From positions 1-47,118 of the forward strand of contig NZ_JARIEA010000028.1 in assembly GCF_029267015.1 (NCBI RefSeq): 47,118 bases of DNA. The letters run 5' to 3'. Below are positions 34,482 to 43,140 of the stretch, piece after piece (the first letter of the stretch is position 1; each line of letters starts with the position of its first letter). Origin of the DNA: Sporosarcina ureae (GTDB lineage: Bacteria > Bacillota > Bacilli > Bacillales_A > Planococcaceae). Under the pieces are notes generated by a model. That model did no database searches and was not told where the DNA came from. It worked only from the letters and a program-made list of their open reading frames with translations. A program made the position numbers and the translations under genes.

Positions 34482-34838
34482 TTGATTCAAGGAATTGGAT
34501 TAGACATCGTAGAATTGGATCGCGTAGCTCGTTTGGATGGTCGCAATAGTAAATTTCGAGAGCGCATATTATCCGAAAGGGAATTAAGTGTTTATGAAAC
34601 TTTAAGTGGTCATCGAAAAATAGAATACTTGGCAGGTCGGTTTGCTGCGAAAGAAGCGTTTTCGAAAGCTCGCGGCACTGGAATCGGAACAGATTGCAAT
34701 TTTCTCGATATTGAAGTCATTGCTGAAGCAAGCGGACGTCCTGTACTGTACTTCCGTAAACAGCTAGCTCAAGGGTTCGTCAGCATTACACACACTCAAA
34801 CAGTAGCTGCGGCGCAAGTGGTTTTGATAGAATCTTGA
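34482..34838 (+). CDS. acpS: Holo-[acyl-carrier-protein] synthase
   Basis: A 118-residue phosphopantetheinyl transferase that loads the CoA-derived arm onto acyl carrier protein for fatty-acid synthesis. Mg-binding Asp8 (GIGLDIVEL) and Glu58 (RFAAKEAFSKA) are in place; SITHTQTVAAAQVV closes the fold. TTG at 34482 lies about nine bases after GGAAAGGAG; the TTG at 34458 is upstream of that site. The order acpS-lipoprotein-alr matches B. subtilis. Confidence 0.95.
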   Translation: MIQGIGLDIVELDRVARLDGRNSKFRERILSERELSVYETLSGHRKIEYLAGRFAAKEAFSKARGTGIGTDCNFLDIEVIAEASGRPVLYFRKQLAQGFVSITHTQTVAAAQVVLIES

Positions 34839-34924
34839 AAGCGGCCAAATAGAAATTAAAACAAGCTCGCATATTCGATTCATCCCTCTCATAAGATAAG
34901 CTACCCGAATTGATTGGAGAAAGG

Positions 34925-35968
34925 ATGAAAAGAATGCGGAAAAAGATTATGTTATTAGCAGTTGTAGCAGTTATGTTGGTACTAGGAGGATGCGGTAAGC
35001 CTTCCAAAGAAGATGTCATGAAGAAGCTTAGCAATAAGTGGAATGAAACAAAAGGCTATGAGCTAAATGCCTCGATGGAAATCAAAACAGGTTCAGAACC
35101 TCGGGTGTACAATGTAGAAGTATGGCATACCAAGCCAGAGTTTTACAAAGTAAATGTGACGCAATCGGGTAATGGTGAGTCACAAATGATTGTTCGTAAC
35201 GAAGAAGGTGTATTCGTCATTACACCATCACTAGGTAAAACGTATAAGTTCCAAAGTGATTGGCCTGCCCAGAACAGTCAAGGATACTTAATCGGAACCC
35301 TTGCTGAAGATATTAAGGCAGACAAAGCGGCGGTCATGGAAGAAAAGGAAAAAGAGTATGTCTTTGAAACGGCTACACGCAATAATCATAAGTCACTTTT
35401 ACCAACTCAGAAGATTCATATTGATAAAAAGACATTGTTGCCAAGCAAGGTGACGATTCACGATGAAAATGGTGAAGAAAAGATCTCCATTAAGTTCGAT
35501 AAGATTGCATTGGGTGTAGAGCATAAAGTTGCTGAATATAAGGTGAAAATGGAAAAACCGAAAGCGGACGGTGACAAAGCAGATACTGATGAAGAAGCAA
35601 CAGAAGATGATGGGGAAGACCAAGCTAAGGCGAATCAACAAACCTACTATCCGGTTGCAAATCTTCAAGGTACGACACTGTCAGAAGAGAAGAGTGTAGA
35701 AATTGAGAATGGACAGCGTGTGATCATGACATTCAGTGGGGATAAGGAGTATGTTGTTATTCAGGAACCAGCTGAAAAGCCATTAAATGAAATGCCTGTA
35801 TCCATAGAAGGTGATCCCGTTGATCTAGGATTCGCAGTGGCGGCATTGACAGAACAATCGATTCATTGGGAAGCGAATGGCATGGCGTTCTTTGTGGCAT
35901 CGGATATGTTAAGCAAGGAAGAGTTAATTACTGTAGCAAACTCGATGACAGCAACAGAATCGAAATAA
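34925..35968 (+). CDS. Lipoprotein, YdcC-like (LolA/outer-lipoprotein-sorting fold)
   Basis: A roughly 347-residue lipoprotein. The signal ends in LVLGGCGKPS with the lipobox Cys. The body begins WNETKGYELNASMEIKTG and contains YNVEVWHTKPEFYKV, typical of the YdcC/LolA-like group. A low-complexity acidic insert (about 220-245, KADTDEEATEDDGEDQAKA) splits the protein; the later part resembles DUF4367. ATG 34925 is four bases after GGAGA; ATG 34934 is also possible. Located as in B. subtilis, where YdcC is reported to be sporulation-related. Confidence 0.85.
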   Translation: MKRMRKKIMLLAVVAVMLVLGGCGKPSKEDVMKKLSNKWNETKGYELNASMEIKTGSEPRVYNVEVWHTKPEFYKVNVTQSGNGESQMIVRNEEGVFVITPSLGKTYKFQSDWPAQNSQGYLIGTLAEDIKADKAAVMEEKEKEYVFETATRNNHKSLLPTQKIHIDKKTLLPSKVTIHDENGEEKISIKFDKIALGVEHKVAEYKVKMEKPKADGDKADTDEEATEDDGEDQAKANQQTYYPVANLQGTTLSEEKSVEIENGQRVIMTFSGDKEYVVIQEPAEKPLNEMPVSIEGDPVDLGFAVAALTEQSIHWEANGMAFFVASDMLSKEELITVANSMTATESK

Positions 35969-35985
35969 TCAACAACTGAAATCAA

Positions 35986-36015
35986 TTGACTTGGCTATGC
36001 CTTTGGATAGATAAT
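35986..36015 (+). promoter_or_regulatory. Candidate sigma-A promoter of alr
   Basis: TTGACT (35986-35991), 18 bases, GATAAT (36010-36015), 41 bases before the alr start. Confidence 0.5.
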
Positions 36016-36056
36016 TATTTTATGCGACAGTCTATCCTATAACGAGGTGGAAAGTA

Positions 36057-37169
36057 ATGTTCAACGAAACGGAATATCGGCCAACACGTGCGATTATTAA
36101 TACAGCGGCTATTAAGCATAATGCAAAACACCTCATTTCTTATTTACCTAAAGAAACTAAGCTGATCGCGGTCGTTAAATCAGATGGTTACGGGCATGGA
36201 GTAGCAGAGGCTGCTTCCGCTGCATTGCAGGCGGGAGCAGAAATGTTCGCTGTTGCCACGCCGGACGAAGCAATGACGCTTAGAAAAACACAGCCAACTG
36301 CCGATATACTTGTGCTGGGGGTTTCACCAGTTTCGTTTGCAGCTATAGCGGCGCAGCAACGTATTATTCTAACGGTCACAAGTGCGAATTGGGTAAAACA
36401 AGTAAATGCTCAGCAACCGTTTGATAATAAATGTAGAATTCATGTAAAAATCGACAGCGGAATGGGTAGAATTGGAGTACGAACTGAAGAAGAACTTGCG
36501 CAATTAGTGAAATGTATTCAACAGTCTAGTCTAGCTATAGATGGTGTATTTACTCATTTTTCACGTGCTGATGAAGAGGATCGAGAGCCAACGCGGCGAC
36601 AGTTTGAACGATTCATGCACCTTGTGAATTGCTTGCCTAAAAAGCCACGTCTCGTTCACGCGTCAAATAGTGCAGGGGCACTACTGTTTCCTGATTACGC
36701 ATTAGATGCCGTTCGTTTTGGTATAGGTTTATACGGCATCCCGCCTTCCGATACGGTAGCGAAGCAGTTACCTTTTAAACTCGAACGGGCATTGACGATT
36801 GAAACTGAAGTAGCGTATGTGAAAAAAATGACGGCTGGTGAAAAAATTAGCTACGGTGGGTCGTATGAAGCAGCTGAAGGAGAATGGATTGCTACATTGC
36901 CGATAGGCTACGCAGATGGATTGAAGCGTTCGCTGGACGGGCAGGAAGTGCTGATTGACGGTAAAAGGGTGCCTATTGTCGGAACCATTTGTATGGACCA
37001 ATGCATGATCCGATTACCTTGTGAATACCCTGAAGGTGAAAAAGTAGTATTGATAGGCAAACAAGGCAACGAAGAAATAGTTATAGAAGAATGGTCTGAA
37101 CGTTTACACACAATTCCCTATGAAGTAGCTGTAACGTTTTCCACACGAATACCTAGAATCTATACGTAA
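36057..37169 (+). CDS. alr: Alanine racemase
   Basis: A 370-residue PLP enzyme that converts L-Ala to D-Ala for peptidoglycan. The PLP lysine is Lys41 in AVVKSDGYGHG, and the opposite catalytic Tyr lies in KISYGGSYEA. VKIDSGMGRIGVR and GTICMDQCMI are conserved. GAGGTGG is seven bases before the ATG. Together with ddl and murF upstream it supplies D-Ala-D-Ala. Followed after 180 bases by the ndoAI/ndoA pair, as in B. subtilis. Confidence 0.95.
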   Translation: MFNETEYRPTRAIINTAAIKHNAKHLISYLPKETKLIAVVKSDGYGHGVAEAASAALQAGAEMFAVATPDEAMTLRKTQPTADILVLGVSPVSFAAIAAQQRIILTVTSANWVKQVNAQQPFDNKCRIHVKIDSGMGRIGVRTEEELAQLVKCIQQSSLAIDGVFTHFSRADEEDREPTRRQFERFMHLVNCLPKKPRLVHASNSAGALLFPDYALDAVRFGIGLYGIPPSDTVAKQLPFKLERALTIETEVAYVKKMTAGEKISYGGSYEAAEGEWIATLPIGYADGLKRSLDGQEVLIDGKRVPIVGTICMDQCMIRLPCEYPEGEKVVLIGKQGNEEIVIEEWSERLHTIPYEVAVTFSTRIPRIYT

Positions 37170-37349
37170 TAAAGGTCGAAACTATCTGGCAGAATATATG
37201 ACGTAATGTCCATTCGATTCGACACGCTACTGACTAAACTAGTATTTCTTGTCAGAACACTCAAATCCTTGTCTTTTCATATTCCAATATAAATGGTAAG
37301 ATAGAAATGATATAGAAATAAAGGGATGGGTTTGTCGGAGGTGCTCGAT

Positions 37350-37631
37350 TTGCGTACGGATAAAAACGATAAAGGAATACTTAGTATAGCCTCGACCAGA
37401 TTGCAACAGCAAAATGAAGACGCAATCTTTCAATGGGAGCAAGTGCAAGAAGATTTCGTTTATATGACAAATGTGAAACATATCGAAAATGGTGAAGCTT
37501 CCTTATTGCGTGAAGCCATGATTAGAGGTTATGTGGAAATGTCGCAGATCAACCTCAACATAGCGGCAGAATGTTTATATGCGGAATTTGAAGCTCAGCA
37601 TACCGTAGAACGTTGCGTCAGCGGAGGATGA
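37350..37631 (+). CDS. ndoAI: Antitoxin EndoAI (MazE-like), diverged
   Basis: A 93-residue antitoxin to EndoA. The C-terminal half is clearly Endo[22 protein letters not shown], then [20 protein letters not shown]. The N-terminal half should be a ribbon-helix-helix DNA-binding domain; it aligns in length and in a few positions (ILSIA, DFVYMT) but lacks the usual SLP..L..ELD and R.E.I/L residues. TTG at 37350 follows GGAGGTG by six bases and gives the normal family length; ATG 37326 lies upstream of that site. The reading frame is intact. ndoA follows four bases later. Confidence 0.85.
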   Translation: MRTDKNDKGILSIASTRLQQQNEDAIFQWEQVQEDFVYMTNVKHIENGEASLLREAMIRGYVEMSQINLNIAAECLYAEFEAQHTVERCVSGG

Positions 37632-37635
37632 AAAG

Positions 37636-37986
37636 TTGGCAATTAAACGCGGAGACGTCTTTTTTGCAGATTTGTCACCTGTAGTCGGTTCTGAACAAGG
37701 TGGAACTAGACCGGTACTGATCATTCAAAATGATATCGGTAATCGATTCAGTCCCACAGTTATTGTAGCAGCCATTACTGCACAAATACAAAAAGCAAAA
37801 TTGCCGACACATGTCGAAATTACAGCGGCACGGCATGGATTCGAGCGGGATTCAGTCATCCTGCTCGAGCAAGTCCGCACAATCGACAAGTCAAGGCTCA
37901 CAGACAAAATAACTCACTTAGACGATGCGTTAATGAAACAAGTCGACGAAGCGTTGCAAGTAAGCTTCGGACTTATTAAATTTTAG
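37636..37986 (+). CDS. ndoA: mRNA endonuclease toxin EndoA (MazF family)
   Basis: A 116-residue MazF-type endoribonuclease. The start [20 protein letters not shown], Arg25 and Thr48 (the catalytic pair in B. subtilis EndoA) and the end [16 protein letters not shown] are conserved, at the exact family length. TTG start with GGAGG upstream in ndoAI. It cuts mRNA at UACAU-like sites in Bacillus. The pair lies directly before rsbR as in B. subtilis. Confidence 0.95.
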   Translation: MAIKRGDVFFADLSPVVGSEQGGTRPVLIIQNDIGNRFSPTVIVAAITAQIQKAKLPTHVEITAARHGFERDSVILLEQVRTIDKSRLTDKITHLDDALMKQVDEALQVSFGLIKF

Positions 37987-38045
37987 CATACATATATCTA
38001 ATAATACTTATTGCAGATGGTGCTAGTAACCAATGGCTGCTTAAA

Positions 38046-38077
38046 AACACTATAGCCAATCGGTTATAGTGTTTTAC
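38046..38077 (+). terminator. Intrinsic terminator of ndoA
   Basis: AACACTATAGCC (38046-38057) pairs GGTTATAGTGTT (38062-38073) round AATC, followed by TTAC and T-rich sequence. Confidence 0.8.
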
Positions 38078-38171
38078 TTTTTGATTTCAAAAAAATGACT
38101 AAAAACATGTAGTTTGTAGAGAAATTCGATACAATAGAGATAATTGAAGATGTAGGGAGGAACAAATAACG

Positions 38172-38999
38172 ATGAATGAAGTTATGAGAAAAGGAATAGC
38201 CGATAATATAGATACAATCACTACGCGCTGGGTGGAAGAAATGAAAGAGAATGCGGATGAGCGTTTCTTAGACTTAATGCCGGCTGCGGTAGTAGCAACG
38301 ACAAGTAGAGAATTCACTGAGCTTATGACTTCTAATCTAGCTGCACGCGAAAAAGTGGACAAGGCACGATTGGACGAGTTCACAGAAAAAATCATTCATT
38401 TTGGTTGGTCCATTAAATTTATTAACCGTGCAATTGATACGTTTTCTTCGGTAGTATATAACTTATTCTTTGAAATAGGGATATTGGAAGAGTCTAATCT
38501 ACGACAAGGTGTGAATATCTTCTCTAACTGGATCAATCCATTGAGAGAAAGCATCATCGAAGAATACTCTACAAAGTGGGAACGTACAGATATCTTGCAG
38601 AAGATTGCATTGCAAGAGCTTTCGGCTTCGTTGATTCCTGTGTTCGACAAAATCTCTGTCATGCCGTTAGTGGGTACGATTGATACGGAACGTGCGAAAT
38701 TGATCATGGAGAATCTACTCGAAGGCGTTGTTAAGCAACGTGCTGAAGTTGTATTGCTTGATATCACGGGTGTACCAGTTGTAGATACGATGGTTGCACA
38801 CCATATTATTCAAGCGGCTGATGCTGTTCGTTTAGTCGGTGCGAAATGTATGCTTGTCGGAATTCGTCCAGAGATTGCGCAGACTATTGTCACGCTAGGT
38901 ATTAATCTGACAGATTTCTCGACAACTAGTACGTTACGCAGAGGCATGCAGAAAGCGCTAGAAATGACAGGACGTACAATTGTGGAGGAGGAAAAGTAG
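38172..38999 (+). CDS. rsbR: Stressosome co-antagonist RsbR
   Basis: A 275-residue stressosome core protein. The N-terminal 135 residues are the variable, globin-like sensor domain; a linker helix leads to a C-terminal STAS domain (about 150-265). The phosphorylatable threonines correspond to Thr172 (GTIDTERAK) and Thr206 ([11 protein letters not shown]), one position later than Thr171 and Thr205 in B. subtilis RsbRA. AGGGAGG is about 12 bases before the ATG. It starts the eight-gene rsb-sigB operon and abuts rsbS by one base. Confidence 0.95.
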   Translation: MNEVMRKGIADNIDTITTRWVEEMKENADERFLDLMPAAVVATTSREFTELMTSNLAAREKVDKARLDEFTEKIIHFGWSIKFINRAIDTFSSVVYNLFFEIGILEESNLRQGVNIFSNWINPLRESIIEEYSTKWERTDILQKIALQELSASLIPVFDKISVMPLVGTIDTERAKLIMENLLEGVVKQRAEVVLLDITGVPVVDTMVAHHIIQAADAVRLVGAKCMLVGIRPEIAQTIVTLGINLTDFSTTSTLRRGMQKALEMTGRTIVEEEK

Positions 39000-39000
39000 T

Positions 39001-39363
39001 ATGAAGATGCGAATCCCGATTCTAAAGCTAAAAGACACATTGATTGTATCTATCCAAGTGGAGCTTGACGATCAGACTGCTTTACAATTCCAGGAAGATT
39101 TACTGAATCAATTGCATAAAACGTCTGCACGCGGCGTTGTGATCGATTTGACACCAATCGACTTCATCGATTCATTTATCGCCAAAGTTCTTGGAGATGT
39201 TATTCATATGACGAGTCTTATGGGTGCGAAAGTTGTCATCACAGGTATTCAGCCTTCTGTAGCCATTACACTAATTGAATTAGGTATACGTTTAGAGAAT
39301 GTTACTACAGCATTAGATTTAGAGAATGGGCTAGAGAAATTAACTAGAGAATTGGAGGCCTGA
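39001..39363 (+). CDS. rsbS: Stressosome antagonist RsbS
   Basis: A 120-residue single STAS domain. It binds RsbT in the unstressed cell. The phosphorylation site is Ser58 in [15 protein letters not shown], equal to Ser59 of B. subtilis. The start is ATG 39001; GGAGGAGG lies within the end of rsbR upstream. It has all the STAS elements and no extra domain. rsbT follows after two bases. Confidence 0.95.
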   Translation: MKMRIPILKLKDTLIVSIQVELDDQTALQFQEDLLNQLHKTSARGVVIDLTPIDFIDSFIAKVLGDVIHMTSLMGAKVVITGIQPSVAITLIELGIRLENVTTALDLENGLEKLTRELEA

Positions 39364-39365
39364 CC

Positions 39366-39767
39366 ATGGAACACAGGTCTTCTATAGAGATCAATACAGA
39401 ATGGGATATAGTTGCTGCTAGACAATTGGGCCGTAATGAAGCGAAGAGCACTGGTTTTGGGACAGTTGACCAAGCTAGAATTACAACGGCTATTAGCGAA
39501 CTGGCTAGGAACATATATCTTTACGCAGGAAAAGGCAGAATTGAAATAGAGTCTGTTACAGTAGGTCCACGTGTAGGCTTAATTATTACAGCTTCCGATG
39601 ATGGACCGGGTATTTCTGATTTGCAAAAAGTAATGACAGATGGATATACGACATCAGGAGGACTTGGTGCAGGTATGCCAGGGGTCAAACGGTTAATGGA
39701 TGATTTCAGAGTGGATACGGAAGTGGGCGTAGGAACCACTATTACAGCGACGAAATGGTTGCACTAG
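39366..39767 (+). CDS. rsbT: Serine/threonine kinase and RsbU activator RsbT
   Basis: A 133-residue GHKL-type kinase. The ATP site includes ISELARNIYLYAGKG (N box) and ASDDGPGI (G1 box) with GLGAGMPGVKRLMDDF. On stress it phosphorylates RsbS and RsbR, leaves the stressosome and activates RsbU. GGAGGCC lies before the ATG within the end of rsbS. Full family length. Confidence 0.95.
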   Translation: MEHRSSIEINTEWDIVAARQLGRNEAKSTGFGTVDQARITTAISELARNIYLYAGKGRIEIESVTVGPRVGLIITASDDGPGISDLQKVMTDGYTTSGGLGAGMPGVKRLMDDFRVDTEVGVGTTITATKWLH

Positions 39768-39774
39768 GAGTTGA

Positions 39775-40785
39775 ATGATATTGCCACAGGAGGCGGGTAA
39801 GCAGTATAAACAGATGCTGGAGAATTATCTGCACTCCAAAGGAGAAGAAGATCTCTATTTGGGACAGCAATTCAGCCGTAGCTTCATAGAAAAGGATATC
39901 GCTCCAGAAGATGTTATCAGTATTCATAAGACGTCAATTGAACAATTGATTAAGGATCTGCCGTCTGATGTCAGTGTTTCATTCGACTTTTTAATTGAAA
40001 TGATGATTCATTATGGACTAGCACTAAGAGAACATCAGAGCTTGATTCGCAAACAGGAACTCATTCAAACGGAGATGGATATTGCTGTTCGTGTACAAAA
40101 TACGTTGTTGCAGACGACAACTCCCCGAGTCGAGGGTCTGGATATAGGCTGGACTTCAAAGCCATCTAAACAAATGAATGGGGATTATGTCTACTTCCTG
40201 AATGATAATACACATGAGGTATGTCTAGCGGTAGCAGATATTATCGGGAAGGGTATGTCCGCTGCTATGCATATGTCTATGGTCAAGTTTGGCATGGATA
40301 GTTTGCGATATGAACAGAGAAGTCCTTCCGAAGTGCTAAGCTTCATCAATAAAATGGTGGAGCGAAGTATTGCCGATACGATGTTTATTTCCATGTTCTA
40401 TGGAAAATATGACACGGAAAGCTCTGTGTTCCGCCATTCTTCAGCTGGTCATGAACCTGCGTTGTTTTATCGTGCATCCGAGAATAACTTCAGTTTGCTT
40501 GAGAGCAAAGGGTTATTGCTAGGAGTACAAGAAGATGCAAAGTACGAAGAACGTACAGTGCGTCTTGAAAATGGGGACTTCGTCGCAATCATGACAGATG
40601 GCGTTACAGAAACGAGAACGGAAAAAGGATTTATTGAAATGGATGTCATCGAGGACTTACTAAGTGACGTACGTACAGAAAGTGCTCAAACGATGGTTGA
40701 TCATTTATTTAGTGAACTTTCTAAAATGCAGAATTATGAATTGCATGATGACTTTACTCTAGTTATTTTGAAAAAAACAAAATAA
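39775..40785 (+). CDS. rsbU: PP2C-type phosphatase RsbU
   Basis: A 336-residue phosphatase that dephosphorylates RsbV when RsbT binds. The N-terminal 85 residues are the RsbT-binding helical domain (FSRSFIEKDIAPEDVISIHK). The SpoIIE/PP2C-like catalytic part has MNGDYVYFL (metal Asp), VADIIGKGMSAAMHMSM, SAGHEPALF, MTDGVTETR and LHDDFTLVIL. ATG 39775 is four bases after AGGAG; TTG at 39781 is a close alternative. The sigma-B promoter for rsbV lies just after its stop. Confidence 0.94.
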   Translation: MILPQEAGKQYKQMLENYLHSKGEEDLYLGQQFSRSFIEKDIAPEDVISIHKTSIEQLIKDLPSDVSVSFDFLIEMMIHYGLALREHQSLIRKQELIQTEMDIAVRVQNTLLQTTTPRVEGLDIGWTSKPSKQMNGDYVYFLNDNTHEVCLAVADIIGKGMSAAMHMSMVKFGMDSLRYEQRSPSEVLSFINKMVERSIADTMFISMFYGKYDTESSVFRHSSAGHEPALFYRASENNFSLLESKGLLLGVQEDAKYEERTVRLENGDFVAIMTDGVTETRTEKGFIEMDVIEDLLSDVRTESAQTMVDHLFSELSKMQNYELHDDFTLVILKKTK

Positions 40786-40787
40786 AG

Positions 40788-40812
40788 GTTTAGAAAATAA
40801 AGGAATGGGTAT
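40788..40812 (+). promoter_or_regulatory. Sigma-B promoter of rsbV-rsbW-sigB-rsbX
   Basis: GTTTAG (40788-40793), 13 bases, GGGTAT (40807-40812). It is in the same place as the internal autoregulatory promoter of the B. subtilis operon. Confidence 0.85.
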
Positions 40813-40886
40813 AAAACAAGGAGTGTATAGCAAGTTAGGTTACGCTATACATCTAAGAAAATAGAGAAATCGATCGGGGTGGCGAA

Positions 40887-41214
40887 ATGAATTTACAAGT
40901 TGAGCAAGTGGATAAAGATCTTGTGCATAATTTTAAGGTTATCGGTGAAATCGATATATATACGGCACCAAAGCTAAAAGAGCATTTGACTAATTTAGAA
41001 TTGGCAGAAGGAATTGAAGTTGAATTGGATTTGTCTGAGGTCAATTATATGGATAGTACTGGCCTAGGTGTATTTGTTGGATTTTATAAGGAAGTAAAAG
41101 CACACAATGGAAAATTGGTTATCAAAGGATTAAACCAACGCCTTTATCGATTGTTTGAAATTACTGGCCTTAGTGAGATTATGGAGATAGAACAGTCTAA
41201 AGGTGGCGAAAATA

Positions 41215-41228
<14 letters not shown>
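40887..41228 (+). CDS. rsbV: Anti-anti-sigma factor RsbV
   Basis: A 113-residue STAS protein. When dephosphorylated it binds RsbW and frees SigB. The phosphorylation site is Ser57 in VNYMDSTGLGVF (Ser56 in B. subtilis). GIEVELDLSEV and KLVIKGLNQRLYRLFEITGL complete the fold. GGGGTGG lies six bases before the ATG. It overlaps rsbW by 14 bases. Confidence 0.95.
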
Positions 41229-41662
<434 letters not shown>

Positions 41663-41688
<26 letters not shown>

Positions 41689-42448
41689 TAACGAAACAAA
41701 AGAACAAGTCATTCAATGGATACATGACTACCAGGAGAATAATGACGACTATGCACAAACGCAGCTAGTCCTGCATTATGAGCGACTGGTGCACTCTATT
41801 GCGCGTAAATATTCACGTGGGCAATCGCACCATGAGGATATTGTCCAAGCAGGAATGCTAGGACTTTTAGGCGCAATTAGGAGATACGATCCTGAGCAAG
41901 GACGTAACTTCGAAGCGTTTGCTGTGCCGACAATCATCGGGGAAATCAAACGTTTTCTTCGTGATAAGACATGGGCTGTTCATGTACCGCGTCGAATTAA
42001 GGAATTGGGTCCGAAAATCAAAGCGGCTGTAGAAATATTGACGACTGAATTTCAACGTTCACCAATGGTTTATGAAATTGCAGAATATCTAGGTACCGAC
42101 GAAGAATTAGTTCTTGAAGCGATGGAAATGGGCAGGAGCTACCAAGCGCTGTCAATTGATCATACTTTGGACGCGGATTCAGAGGGTGGAACGATCACGC
42201 TGCTTGATATTATTGGTGAGACGGATGACGGTTTTGAAAAAACAGATCAACGCATGCTTGTATTAAACGCCCTAAACGTTTTAAGTGAACGAGAACGTCA
42301 GATTATTCAGTATACATATATCGATCAGATGAGCCAGAAAGAAGCTGGAGAATTACTGGATATTTCTCAAATGCACGTTTCACGTCTTCAACGGAAAGCG
42401 ATTAAAAAGTTACAAGAAGTGATTTTAACGAGTGGTGGTGCAAATTAG
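41663..42448 (+). CDS. sigB: RNA polymerase general stress sigma factor SigB
   Basis: A 261-residue group 3 sigma factor. Region 2 shows HHEDIVQAGMLGLLGAIRRY and FEAFAVPTIIGEIKRFLRDK; region 3 follows at RIKELGPKIKAAVEIL; region 4 has SERERQIIQYTYIDQMSQ then AGELLDISQMHVSRLQRKAI. B. subtilis SigB has 262 residues. GGGGAGAA is about five bases upstream of the ATG. Its stop overlaps the rsbX start by one base. Confidence 0.96.
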
Positions 42449-43044
42449 TGGAAACTTTTGAGAATGACTATGTAGAAGCATATATATACCAACAGTCCAA
42501 AAAGGGTAATAAAGATTCTGGGGATGCATACTACATTCATTCAGAAGAAGATTATTTCATTTGTGCTATTGCAGATGGCTTGGGTAGTGGAACAGAAGCG
42601 AAAGAGTCAGCAGAAATAATTCCACAAGTCTTAAAACACTATCATCATGAATCACCTGACGATTTGTTGCATCGTTGCAATAAACAGATGTTGCATAAAC
42701 GAGGTGCTGCAGTAGGGATTGTAAAAGTGTATTTCGAACAACAAACCTTGGAATATAGTTGCGTTGGTAACATTCGGATCTATATCCTGCAATCAAATGG
42801 TCAGATGATTTATCCATTGCCGGTAATGGGCTATCTATCGGGCAGACCACAATCACCGCGTACGCAAAGATATCCTTATAATAAGAATGATCGATTCTTC
42901 CTTCATTCTGATGGTGTAAACTTGCGCAGTCCTAAAAAGTATCTACAGGAAAACTCTACTCCGTACCAATTGTACAAAAAAGTTGAAGGTACAATTGAAG
43001 ATAACGATGATGCCACATTCATCTCAGCTAGCCTGCTTCATTAA
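42448..43044 (+). CDS. rsbX: PP2C-type phosphatase RsbX
   Basis: A 198-residue phosphatase that resets the stressosome by removing phosphate from RsbS and RsbR. CAIADGLGSGTEAKESAE carries the metal Asp; GAAVGIVKVYFEQQTLEYSC, VGNIRIYIL and FLHSDGVNLR follow; DNDDATFISASLL ends the domain. Start is GTG overlapping the sigB stop. It is the last gene of the operon; the terminator starts within its final codons. Confidence 0.93.
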   Translation: METFENDYVEAYIYQQSKKGNKDSGDAYYIHSEEDYFICAIADGLGSGTEAKESAEIIPQVLKHYHHESPDDLLHRCNKQMLHKRGAAVGIVKVYFEQQTLEYSCVGNIRIYILQSNGQMIYPLPVMGYLSGRPQSPRTQRYPYNKNDRFFLHSDGVNLRSPKKYLQENSTPYQLYKKVEGTIEDNDDATFISASLLH

Positions 43045-43060
43045 GTTGAAGCAGCTTTTT
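43033..43060 (+). terminator. Intrinsic terminator of the rsb-sigB operon
   Basis: CTGCTTCA (43033-43040) pairs TGAAGCAG (43047-43054), followed by CTTTTTTG. The rsbX stop is in the loop. Confidence 0.85.
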
Positions 43061-43140
43061 TGTGTCAAAAAATAAAAGGTTGCAGAAGGAAACTGTTTTC
43101 GAAACATGCTATTATGTGGAAAGAAGAAGGGGTGGTTGAA

